From Cordia subcordata (Eukaryota; Streptophyta; Magnoliopsida; Boraginales; Cordiaceae), in assembly GCA_028554755.1 (NCBI GenBank), contig JAPTOF010000003.1:4134501-4198500 (forward strand): a DNA stretch of 64,000 nucleotides. Reading direction: 5' to 3'. The stretch's first letter is position 1. Each line of letters starts with the position of its first letter. This document shows, in pieces, positions 25,453 to 35,389 of the stretch. The notes under the pieces were generated by a model. The model was not told where the DNA came from. It searched no databases and worked only from the letters and a program-made list of their open reading frames with translations. Made by a program: the position numbers and the translations under genes.

Positions 25453-25817
25453 AGAAGAAAAACAAAAAGGTTTGAGACAATGCCCATCCACAACCACAGG
25501 GTGATGTTCAAGGACGATTTGGTACCATTTTGGTTGACTAATCTCGATTGGTAAGACTCCCGTACGTTTACCACTCACTTATACAGCTTTTTGAGCTTTT
25601 GGCCACAAATGTTCAACTTTAAGATTAATTAATATGCTAAACCCGTCGATGCAGCCCAATACTCAAATTAAATTTTATGATTTAATTAGTAATTAAACAT
25701 GACTAGGATTTAGGATTTGTTATTTGTTATTGAATTTTAATTATATTAAAATTAGTTTATTAGCTATTTTAATATATAGAGGATTGATATAACTAAATCT
25801 TGTTTAGTTTACCAAAG

Positions 25818-25935
25818 ACTTAGTGGTCTAGTGATATATTCTCACTATTAGTGTAAGTAGTCCAGGGATCAATTCCCATTAAATGCATGTTTTAATTGGC
25901 CTTTGACCTTCCTGGAAGTAAGGAAAAAAAAAAAA
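25818..25935 (+). mobile_element. SINE candidate with tRNA-like A and B boxes and A-tail
   Basis: TAGTGGTCTAGTGAT (A-box-like, ~25821) and GGGATCAATTCCC (B-box-like, ~25865) are spaced as in tRNA-derived promoters, and the segment ends in an A-run at 25923-25934. No target-site duplication was identified. The cloverleaf is not complete, so it is not called a tRNA. The surrounding sequence 25453-26297 has no other recognisable feature. Confidence 0.35.
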
Positions 25936-26297
25936 GAAGAAGAAAGAAATGACATAATTATTCCTTGCTTTACAAGGTTTGATTTATTTCTAATAATAAA
26001 CACATGATACAGTTATTAAAGTTTGTTGTTGTGAAAAAAAGAGTGGCAGTTGAAATTATTTTAAAGATAATCTTATTTAGTTTTGAATTCCTGAAATAAC
26101 TTATTATATAAGGGAAAATTTTCATTAATAGACAACTTCTTTTAGAAATTATTCAATAATATTTTTCCCCTCTCATAGGGTTTATTATTTTGGGAATTTC
26201 TTGACTAGTTTAAGCCTTGAGCTCCTTGATTCTCTATCTTTTCTATTCTATTCTCTAAATGTCCGCTGTGTTACCCTTTTAAAAGAATGATTGATTA

Positions 26298-26550
26298 TGT
26301 TAATACAATAAATTAATAAATCAATATTCTCTTTACAAATTTAAACTTTTAGATGAGGTGACAACTTTAACTTGTTATCAGAACTTAGAAATCAGACAAT
26401 CTTAGGTTCGAACCATATCACTATATATTTAAAAAACATTAAAACTGTTTACATGTAAACTCTAACAAATCATGTGCGGGCATATCAATACAATAAATTA
26501 ATAAATCAATGTCTTCTTTACAAGTTTAAGCTTATGAGGTGCTAACTCTG
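26298..26550 (+). mobile_element. TRIM-like miniature LTR element, copy 1
   Basis: Two short direct repeats (26298-26370 and 26483-26548), both with AATACAATAAATTAATAAATC and a TTTAAGCTT/AAACTTTTAGATGAGGTG-type end, flank ~110 bp. The first is followed by TTATCAGAACTTAG, a mutated form of the initiator-Met-tRNA primer site TGGTATCAGAGC. The second is preceded by GTGCGGGCA, a weak polypurine tract. A second member lies at 32777-33037. Confidence 0.6.
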
Positions 26551-26703
26551 AGAAATTAATATATCGAATCAATCATGTGCCACCTCTTTCTTAGGCTGTT
26601 AGAAATATGCTAAACCCCATTTATGGCTTTTTCAGACACGTCTAGACTATATATTTAGGTGATTCAAGTACTATAATATATAGTTGTGATGCATCATTTT
26701 CAG

Positions 26704-27655
26704 GAGTGAAACACAACATCGGAGGATAGTAGCTGCCAGCCTAGTTCAGGGTGTGTACAATCTCGAACTTGATCGCCAGCGAAACAATCAAGGACCTCAA
26801 GCTAGTACTCGGCGCTGGTGGGAGTTCATTGGATTCGAATTGAAGCAGGGGCTAAAAGATCGTTGCTCGTCATACTTTGGTGCCGTATTCGAGTATAGAT
26901 CTGCACTTTCTTCAAACATCTCTCCTGGCAAAAGTCCACCAAGATATGTAATTGCCTTCCGAGGGACCTTAATTAAACTGAAGACCATCTTACCAGATGT
27001 CTGGTCGGATGTCCGGATTCTCTTACTCAGTCTTCACGAGGATAGCCGGTCTCATGTCGCGTCGCAGACTGCGCTGAAATTTGTTGATCAAGCAGGACCC
27101 GAAAATGTCTGGTTAGCTGGACACTCACTCGGTTCCGCAATTGCGTTGCTGATTGGAAGGAAAATGGTTGCTAAGGGCTTTCATCTCCAGACATACCTTT
27201 TCAATCTACCATTTCCTAATGTGCCAATCGCACAAATGATCATCGATGAGAAAACGATGGATAAACTCCGCACAATGGCCACAAATTTCGTCGCCCACGG
27301 AATTGCTGCTATAGCACATCCCAAGCTTAGCCCGGAGGCTCAAAAGAAAAATCCATTGATCACTGTGTTATCTAATTGGAACCCCCTTCTTGTTTCTCAA
27401 TCCATTTGATTTTATCTGCTCTGATTTGGTTTTATCTGCTCTGACTATATTGCCTACTTCAAGCAAAGAGACAAGATTGCGCCAATACATAGTTATGTAG
27501 CTGACAAGTGCGCCAGGATGGGTCTGGAACCAATGCATGTACTTCCTTCTGCACGTTTGTTTATTAGCTTAAGCTCTGCGCCGGGTATTAAGGAAGCTCA
27601 TGGTATCAAGCAGTGGTTTAAACAAGATATTCGCTTCAAAGACAAGTCGTACTAA
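26704..27655 (+). pseudogene. Second At4g10955-like lipase exon, disrupted near its 3' end
   Basis: A paralogue of the gene at 156-1113, again starting at a splice acceptor (CATTTTCAG/GAGT) with no ATG in the exon; exon 1 was not found upstream. AFRGT, AGHSLGSA (Ser codon 27125-27127) and the following strands are kept. Near 27386-27391 one extra base shifts the frame, and a 20-bp tandem duplication (27405-27424, 27425-27444; TTTGATTTTATCTGC type, one mismatch) adds more. Reading stops at TGA 27407-27409. The homologous C-terminus, with CSDYIAYF, AHGIKQWF and a final TAA at 27653-27655, lies beyond. The predicted 3'-truncated product lacks the Asp and His of the triad, so hydrolase activity is unlikely. 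A MITE begins 3 bp after the old stop codon. Confidence 0.85.
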
Positions 27656-27658
27656 TAA

Positions 27659-27934
27659 GGGGATTAGAATTTTCTCATATAAAAAATTCTCTCACTGATA
27701 TGGGAGAAAAATCTTAATTATTTACTTATGGAGTATATCATCTCAACCACTCCTCAAATTCTAATCTCATTAATGATGGATATTAGGAGGGAAAAAAAGC
27801 ATTTAAAAAGATTATTCGTTTTTTGAACTCGAATTTCATGAGTGACTGAGATGATATACTCCCTAGATGAATGGTCAAGATTTTTTAATCATATCAATAT
27901 GAAAAAAAATTTGATATGAGAGGATCCTAATCCC
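27659..27934. mobile_element. Foldback MITE, ~110-bp TIRs, TSD TAA
   Basis: The left end GGGGATTAGAATTTTCTC and the reverse of the right end GGGATTAGGATCCTCTC align for about 110 bp and share GGAGTATATCATCTCA, so nearly the whole element folds into a hairpin. TAA flanks both sides (27656-27658, 27935-27937), fitting PIF/Harbinger. It sits directly behind the old stop codon of the lipase pseudogene. Confidence 0.75.
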
Positions 27935-28214
27935 TAATAAAATTTGTTATTTGTCTATCATATGTAAAATCTTCAAACCCTTAAGGTCCAAAAAAGAGAC
28001 CATGAAATATTTCCTTAGTTGCCAAAAGAAGCAAAATAAAATAAGAAATATTTCCTTTGTAAGTGTGAAAGTTCAGTTACCAAGGGAGCGAAATGAAAAG
28101 AGAAACGTCGTCTTGCTCTTTTTTTATATGAAGTGTGAAAGTTCAGTTACGATAGTCTTTGCTTCTGTCTAAAGATTCGATACGTTGGTTTCTTTCTAAT
28201 ATATGTTCAAATTA

Positions 28215-29214
28215 GTTTTTTTTTTTTTTTTAGCTAATGGACCCCTTGTGTTATAGTAAAACTACGTCACTAGTTCTTTTTTTCTTAAAACTCTCTACTT
28301 ATCCCTTTGTATTTTTTTGAAACTTGCAAACACACCCCAACTATCATTTTTCTGTTAAATTATTAATAGATTTTGTAAAATATCTATTTTGCCACTATCG
28401 TATTTTAATAAAAGTCCATTTTGCCCTTATTTTATTTTAAAAAGTGTATAAAAATAAAAATAACAATTCAAAAAAGATGAAGAATGATCGTCTTCTTCAT
28501 CAGGCCAAAACACCCCACCCCCGCTGCTGCCACCTCTAGCCTTGCCAACCCTTGCCACCACCCTAGGCGAAAAAGCAACATTAGCCAAAAACCAAAAACA
28601 TCTCAACGAAGCTCCAAAACAATGTATTCTAATCCATCTATAACTTCTTTATCTCCATACTTGATCCCAACTTGTCAGAATTGCATCACTTTCAGGCCAG
28701 TTACATCATCTTTCTGGCCACTTCTTCAGTTTCCGACCTTGCCCTTTCTTCATGCTTTGCACCATTCTTTTGCATGAAAGACAAGGTCTTTTTACATTAA
28801 TCCTCTCTAGAACTAATGGGTTTTGGCTCATTTGTTATGTTGCTTAGTCTTTTATCAAAATTTGCTTCTGCTGGTGGTGGTGGGGGCTACTGATGGGGTT
28901 GGAGGGGGGTGGTGGTGATGGGGCTGTTGGTGGGGGTAGGGTGGTGATTTTAACTTTTTTTTTTGGAAATATGATAAATCAATTAAAAAAATAAATACAT
29001 AGGGTATATGTGCAATTAATGGCCAAAAACAAAGTCCGCTCTTATTTTTGGAGCGTGTAGCATACTTCCTGTTAAAATGAATGGAAAATTTGATGGAAGG
29101 GATAGTCATGCAAGTTTTGAGAAAATACAAGGGGATAAGTAGAAAGTTTTAAGAATACAGGGACCAGCGACATAATTTCATTATACCACAAGGGATCTAT
29201 TAGCAAAAAACTCG
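28215..29214. mobile_element. Non-autonomous MULE, ~1.0 kb, perfect 9-bp TSD
   Basis: TTCAAATTA flanks both sides (28206-28214 and 29215-29223). Terminal repeats of about 120 bp (AGCTAATGGACCCCTTGTG on the left, TTGCTAATAGATCCCTTGTG on the reverse of the right) share CTTAAAACT.TCTACTTATCCC. The centre is C-rich at about 28500-28560 and its reverse G-rich at 28870-28950. The small ORFs here are low-complexity and not supported as genes. 27938-28205 holds no feature. Confidence 0.8.
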
Positions 29215-29409
29215 TTCAAATTATTTGTCCCAATACATCATTATGTTATCATTATTTAAAATTTTCATCAACTGTATTATAATATTACCAGCAGGTGTTA
29301 TGCTGTGCACCACATGTATAGTGTTTCGCATAAGTATTGGACGCTCAACTATGTGTGAACATTACGCACACAGTACATAACAGTATATACGTTCAAAATT
29401 ATTATATTA

Positions 29410-30570
29410 TAGAGTAAAAAACATAACACCCCTTGTGGTTTCAGAAATGAGCCCATTATCCCTTTATATTTTAGAAATTAATTGATTGCTCCCTTGTGAT
29501 TTATAAGAAAGTGCACATCCTCCACAAAAACTAACATCTGTTAAATTTTTAACAGTTTATGCTTAAATGAATTATTTATCGTTTTAATATTAACAAGCAA
29601 TAATTAAAAAAAAAGACAACCCACCGTACCCCACGTTATCTGCTTCCCATGCCTACCCCTACGGCCACTGGGTTGCCCCCCCCCCCCCCAAACGTCACCC
29701 AACCTACACTTCCTATTGCCGAATGTATGTATATACACGCCAAAATACACAACCACCATACCCTGAACACATACACAACATGCACTAGTAAATCTTCCAT
29801 TGAATTTTTCCCCATTATTTTTCATGAAATTTATTAAAAACGCTATGGTCAGAATAAAATCAAGAAATCCTCAAAATATCGTACGAATTGTCGGCCATCG
29901 TGCATCTTTTCGACCACTCTTTCCATGATAGAAAGTTGATACGAAAGTTGAGAGTCTGTAGATTGAAGATTTGGGGATGGGGTTGCTATGGGGAAGGGAG
30001 GTAGGGGTGCTACAGGGAGGGGGTGGGAGGTTACTACGGGGAAAGGGGATGCGGGTGCCGTCGGGAAAAGGGCTGGTAGTGAGGGGTGCTGGGGGGAGGA
30101 GGTAGGGACGTGTTGCGTAGAAGGGGGTAGGAGTGGTGTCGGGAAAGGGGTAGTGCGGGGTACTACGAGAAGGGGTGGGGGTTGTTATTAGGAAGAGGGT
30201 GGGGCTGGGGGGTACACAGAAAGGGCGTGGTGGGGGCACTGCTGGGAAAGAGTGGCTGGGTTGGGTGGTTGTTGGGTAGGGAAAAAGAAAAGTGTTTACG
30301 TTATGTTTATTAAATGACAATAATACCCTTTAAATTTATCAAAGGATAAAATGGTCTATTAAATGTATTTCATGTCCAAAATAAATATAAAGCATCGCAT
30401 CAGTCACATGTGAAATGCACTCGCTGTTATTTTTGACGAATTTTTTTGACGGAAGAGGTATATGTGCACCTATTTATAAATTACAAGGAAACAATCAGCT
30501 AAGTTCTAAATTATAGGGGGTAATGTGCACATTTCTAAAACTATAAGGGGGTGTTATGCTTTTTATTCTA
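29410..30570. mobile_element. Non-autonomous MULE with ~110-bp TIRs and G-rich core
   Basis: Left TAGAGTAAAAAACATAACAC and the reverse of the right TAGAATAAAAAGCATAACAC remain similar through GTGCACAT..CCTC. The 9-bp duplication cannot be defined in the AT-rich flank. The core has a 13-C run near 29677 and, on the plus strand at 29985-30260, dozens of GGG runs. A Pro-rich ORF on the minus strand (30320-29871) is the translation of this low-complexity tract and is not called a gene. Confidence 0.7.
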
Positions 30571-30582
30571 TATTATTTATTC

Positions 30583-31003
30583 AAAACTCTTATATTATAT
30601 GTTCAAATTTTTTTTGTTTTATGTTTAACACTTTTATTATTCTCAGGCTTTTTACAATAAGTTCATAAGTTCAATTTTTTATCGCTCTTATATTACACGT
30701 TTAAAAATTTTATATAATATTTAAAACTCCTATATTATATGTTTAGAATTTTTATATTTTATGTTCAACACTTTAATTATTCATAGCTTTTTCAACAATA
30801 AATTTATAAGTTAAATTTTTTATCACTCTTATATTACTTATTCAAAAGTTTTAGATAATGTTCAAAACTCTTATATTATATATTTAGAATTTTTATATTT
30901 TACATTTATAACTTTTAATTATTCACAATGTTTAACAATAAGCTCATAAGTTTAACTTTTCATGATTCTTATATTATATGTTCAAAAGTTTTAAATAATA
31001 TGT
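30583..31003. repeat. AT-rich tandem array, three ~140-bp units
   Basis: AAAACTCTTATATTATATG-type motifs recur at 30583, 30723 and 30864, each followed by an AATAAGTTCATAAGTT-like stretch and a CTTATATTA..TTCAAAAGTTT end. The units are degenerate. A related array with a different spacing is at 49731-50110. Confidence 0.7.
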
Positions 31004-31186
31004 TTATTATCGAATATTTATAAACGTTAAATTTTATATTTCATAAGTTTTGTACTATATTCATAGCTTTTTATAATATATGTTTACAGTATTTATATTC
31101 TATGTTCATAGATTATACATTATACGTTCACAAAGTTTGATAGAGGGAATAGATAAATTTGATTTAACCAAAATATTAAACACTTA

Positions 31187-31873
31187 GAGCCAGTTTGGCA
31201 TTCAATTTTAAAATATCGTTATGTAAAATGGCATTTTAAAAATGGATTTTTAGTTAAAAGGACTTTTGATAAAAACAAAAATATATTTGATTACTTTTAT
31301 ATGAAACAGACTTCTATTAAACAAGTTGATATTTGGTTTTATATTTAAAAATAATGGTTGGCTATTTAAATTACTAAAAGTGGCATTTTGACACTTTTAA
31401 TAATGAACTATTATTTGTTCTATATAATATACTTGTTTATTTTAGTTATATTTTAACTTGTTTGAACAATTTTTAAAGACATTATAGTTAACTAATAATT
31501 ATATTTCAGCAATTATTAAATAAAATATATTTTTATTAATTTTATTATTATTAAAATTATTAATTATTTATTATTTTTTATTTTTAATTGTTATATTATA
31601 ATTATTTTTAAATTATAATTGTAATCCAAGAAAATATTATTAATTAGAAGAAAGAGGACATTTTTGTCTTAAAGTTTTTGAAAACTCCTTCTTGCAAAAT
31701 TGCAAACAGAGAAGTAAAAAATTTTAACTTCTCCGTTTGAGTCGAAAACTCTGTTGACTTTTGGTTCAAACTAACTTTTGGGATTAAAAAATAAACACCC
31801 TCATTTTTCTGCAACTGACTTTTAGGTTGCAAAAGTCAATTTGGCTCTTCAAAACGAAAAATCAAACTGGTTC
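31187..31873. mobile_element. MITE, 687 bp, TSD TTA, confirmed by empty site
   Basis: Ends GAGCCAGTTTGGCATT and (reverse) GAACCAGTTTGATTTT are flanked by TTA on both sides (31184-31186, 31874-31876). The paralogous SD2 copy reads AAATATTTAATCTGCGTT at about 50153, which is the uninterrupted site. The TTA duplication fits PIF/Harbinger. The short ORF on the minus strand near 31830-31644 is not supported as a gene. Confidence 0.8.
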
Positions 31874-32345
31874 TTAATCTGCATTGTTTTTCCTTCAATG
31901 GATTAATAACTTTGGGATCATATTATTTCCTATACACCTTCATATCTTCATTATTAACTTCTAAAATCTTTCTCAACAATTTTCTCTAAAATTACAACAT
32001 CATTTAAAGCTTTACTTTTTTGAGCTAGCTTCAATGGCTGTCTACTTAGTTCTTTCTATTCAACTTCCATTATTGCTTTTGGACAATAGCACAACAACAG
32101 CAAAATATCTGTGCGTGTATAAATATATGTATACATGCACACACACAAAAAAAAATTTAAATAACTATATTGGTGGAGAGAAAGGAGAAATTAGAGGAAA
32201 AAAGAGCGAAGCTGAGTGACAATGATGGTGAGGGAGAGAAGAGGAAACTTCAGGTTTTTTTATTTTTTTAACTAGCACATGTTATTCACCTCTGATTTGG
32301 TGCACAGTGCTATGTTAGAGTACAGTCTCTATGGAGCACAGTAAA

Positions 32346-32776
32346 ATTTGCATAAGCTCATAAGAGCTCTTTAAATGTCACATATAAATGCTAAATAAGC
32401 TCATGCAAGAGAGAGTACTAATTAAATTATATACACTCACAAATGTTATCAATATTCAAATATAAGGAAAAAAAAGAAAAATATTACAACATCATTTAAA
32501 TTACAGATTATTCCTTTTTTATTTACAATTAGGAATAAGAATCAGATAAAGTCTTCAACTCTCAAAAGGCTCATTTGGTGCAGCGTATTATCTGATCGAG
32601 GAAGTAGCTGTGCATGAAGGAATGAAGTCAACGGTGGAGAAGTAGTAGGATGAAAAGTAAATAAAATAGTTGATCAATACAATGAGAAAGGACAAAAAGA
32701 AAAGAAATTATAAAAGATAATAACTATCAATTTCTAAATAGTAGACTAACAGTAATTATCAATTTTTACTAAAAAT
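32346..32776. other. No recognisable feature
   Basis: AT-rich sequence with short low-complexity runs; nothing supported. Confidence 0.5.
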
Positions 32777-33037
32777 TGTTAATACAATATATAAATACAC
32801 CAATATCCTCTCTACAAATTTAAGTTTTTTTAATGAGGTGGTAACTTTTATATGGTAAAAACCAAACAATCTCAGGTTAGAAACTCACTACCACGTATTT
32901 AAAAACATTAAAAAACTATCCATGAACAAGGCTAAACAACAAACCTCATCTATATGTGAGGGGGCATGTTAATGCAATATATAAATATACCAATATCCTT
33001 TCTATAACTTTAAGCTTTTAGATAAAGTGGTAACTCA
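32777..33037 (+). mobile_element. TRIM-like miniature LTR element, copy 2
   Basis: Short direct repeats, TGTTAATACAATATATAAAT (32777) and TGTTAATGCAATATATAAAT (32967), flank ~115 bp. The first repeat runs into TATGGTAAAAACC, a decayed TGGTATCAGAGC primer site. The second is preceded by GTGAGGGGGCA, a good polypurine tract. No TSD was confirmed. Same family as 26298-26550. Confidence 0.65.
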
Positions 33038-33684
33038 TATGAAAAATATTAAGAAAATAACAAAATAATGGCAAAATAAGTACTAAAGGTAAATTAAAAT
33101 TTTCAATATTATTGTTTTCCAATCATATTTGAAGTATTATATGATATTTAATGAATATATTTTAATATGCAAAATGGAGAAGAAAAAAATTTTAAAAAGT
33201 ACATAATTACTAATTTTAAATATTACCTTCAAGAATAGAAGAACTTCTTTAAAAATCTATATTGTCTTTAAAAATTTATCATTTTATGTATTAGTCTTAA
33301 TGTAAACTTCAATCAAGCTTATAAACTTTTTAAATAAATATTATTTTTATTCAAATAAAGCATTTAAATTTAAATGAATATTATTTTTATTCAAATAAAG
33401 CATATTATTTTTAAACTCCAATAAAGCATTTAGATTTTAAATGATATTAGTTTTATTCAAATAAAAACTTTTTATCTAAAATATATCATAATTCGTAATT
33501 AATACTCATATCAATCCAACAAAATATTTGCAATCAATCCTGGACCAAGTTAATTAAACGACTTCATCCAAAAAAATTCCAAATCAAAATTTTGCACCAA
33601 ATTAATGAAAAGAAGAATATAGTGCCTTGACAACAAAAAAGGGAAAAATGTAGTGCCTTTAATTTTGGAACTAAATTAATGTTA
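33038..33684. other. No recognisable feature
   Basis: Very AT-rich. A ~45-bp motif (ATATTATTTTTATTCAAATA and similar) recurs three times at 33340-33470, otherwise nothing is supported. Confidence 0.5.
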
Positions 33685-34294
33685 ACTAGTTTTTTACCCC
33701 TTCCTTGCACAAGGTGCATTATGAAAATAATTATATACATAAATAAATTTATGTGTGTATGTGTGTGTGTATATATATATATTATAAGTATTTCAATAAT
33801 CTTAAAAAATTATTTATTATTTAAAATCAATGAATATTAATAAAAATCATAGATTGTGAAATGAACGAAATTGTAATCAGCAGCAGAATGGAATGATAAG
33901 ATAATTGGAAAGGAAATAAATTGTTATTGGGGCCAAAATGATGAAGACGCAACAAGAGGGGACTATATTGGGGCCAAAATTCTAGGCCATTGTTGAGGAT
34001 TAATCTAAGGATGGTAACACTAAAACGTGGCATAATTTATAAGTAGCAAAAAGTTGAGCGAGAAAGAAAATGAATGTAGCAGTAACTATTTTAGTGTAAT
34101 AGATAGATTGTCGTCTTTGTTATTACAATTATAGCCTTTCTGTCATGGGTACTATAGTTAATTAGACAACCTTTTAATTCAATGGACTATATTCATTTAA
34201 ATTTCTTTTTGTAAAATAAGCAATATATTATTGATTAAATTTATAATACTAAATTGACATTAAAATCTGTGCAACGCACAGGACAAAAACTAGT
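33685..34294. mobile_element. Unclassified 610-bp element with ACTAGTTTTT ends and subterminal hairpins
   Basis: Left ACTAGTTTTTTACCCC and the reverse of the right ACTAGTTTTTGTCC form short inverted ends. Just inside each lies a GC-rich palindrome: CCTTGCACAAGG on the left and CTGTGCAACGCACAG on the right. A CTAG end plus an upstream hairpin is reminiscent of Helitron 3' termini, here present at both sides. A (GT)n(AT)n run is at 33753-33782. Related hairpin-like ends are seen near 38660, 41800 and 49510. Confidence 0.45.
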
Positions 34295-34537
34295 TCAATA
34301 TATAAAAAACTACAAATACATTTTAAATTAAAAGAAAAAGATTCTAAACATAATATATAAATTAAAATAAAAATTTACATGTAAAAGTTATCAATTTTTA
34401 AGTAATTAAATTATAAAAGCTATGAGGTAACTATTATTTAAAAAGACAATAAAAAAATAATATTTGTTGATTTAAATTACACAAACTACGAGAAAAATTT
34501 TAAACAAAACATCATTAGTTGACTCCAACTTTACGTC

Positions 34538-34758
34538 GGGCCTATTTGGATTGGCTTATTTTAAGAAAAAGTATTTTTTTCTTAAAAAAGTTATATTAAA
34601 TTTGCAATAACTATTTGCTTGGCTTTTAAAAAAGCTAAAATTCTGAAAAAAGCTCAAATACGATTTTTTTTAAGTCAAAATTTTCAACTTCTAAAAAAAA
34701 TTATTTTTCAAAAACTATTAAAAAAACATTTTTGAGAAAAGCCTATCCAAACGAGCCC
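34538..34758. mobile_element. MITE, 221 bp, GGGC-ended
   Basis: Ends GGGCCTATTTGGA and TCCAAACGAGCCC, with flanks GTC / ATC (an imperfect 3-bp duplication). Same group as the element at 18051-18277, sharing ATTAAATTTG.AATAACT and AAAAAAGCTCAAATAC. Confidence 0.7.
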
Positions 34759-35389
34759 ATCATGCTTTGAAGGACCTCGAATCAAGCTGTGAAGGATAAG
34801 GAGGAAATAGGAGTAACGTTTAGAAACTATGCTAAAAGACAAAGGAATACAAATTTCACTTTAGAAAACTACATTATAAAATTGGTGGAGAGGCCTATCC
34901 TTTTTTTAAAAAAAAATGCTATATTAATCTTACAAAAATAAAATTTGAGATGCTTGTGCTTGGCATCCCTTGACCTAGTTGGTATGTTTCATTTATCTAT
35001 ATAATAATATATATGAAGTTGTTTCACAAGATAATATATGAGCTCTATGATTGCCAGCCCAACATTTTGATGTGTTTAGGTATGGTGTTATGTTGTATCT
35101 TATAGGGTCAATTGACCCCACTGGCTTGAAAAAAAATTAGCTTCATATACGTTTGATATATATTGACACCATTAAAAATTTAAGATGACCTCATTGTTTT
35201 AACACATAAAACAAATTAAAACCAAAAAAGTGATTTACTGCGGGTTTTTCTTAATGAATCCAGATTATGGATAGTGATGTTTGTGTTTTTTGAAAATTTT
35301 TTGTGGTATAATATATAGTGTGTCTATATTTCGTGATTATGTTTTATTGCTCTTAGGGTTTTGTTTAACATATTTTACTATCATGGGAG
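34759..35389. other. No recognisable feature
   Basis: AT-rich, apart from a short palindrome GGGTCAATTGACCC at 35104; nothing else is supported. Confidence 0.5.

Larger units (their letters stand above)
29224..32345 (+). repeat. SD2 repeat block, copy 1, interrupted by a MULE and a MITE
   Basis: GCACACAGTACATAACA (~29368), the AT-rich TTCAAAACTCTTATATTAT array, and GAATAGATAAATTTGATTTAACC (~31147) occur in the same order at 49540-50655. In copy 1 the block is split by elements at 29410-30570 and 31187-31873. The distal part (31880-32345) ends near ACAGTAAAATTTGC, matching AATAAAATTTGC at 50642. The block is probably an old non-autonomous transposon; no coding sequence is supported. Confidence 0.65.

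Noticed and set aside
25815..25880. tRNA gene
   Set aside because: A- and B-box-like motifs are present but no acceptor or anticodon stem can be folded; a SINE is the better reading.
29871..30320. 149-codon Pro-rich ORF on the minus strand
   Set aside because: It is produced by the G-rich low-complexity core of a MULE; no domain, no conserved start context and no sibling evidence.
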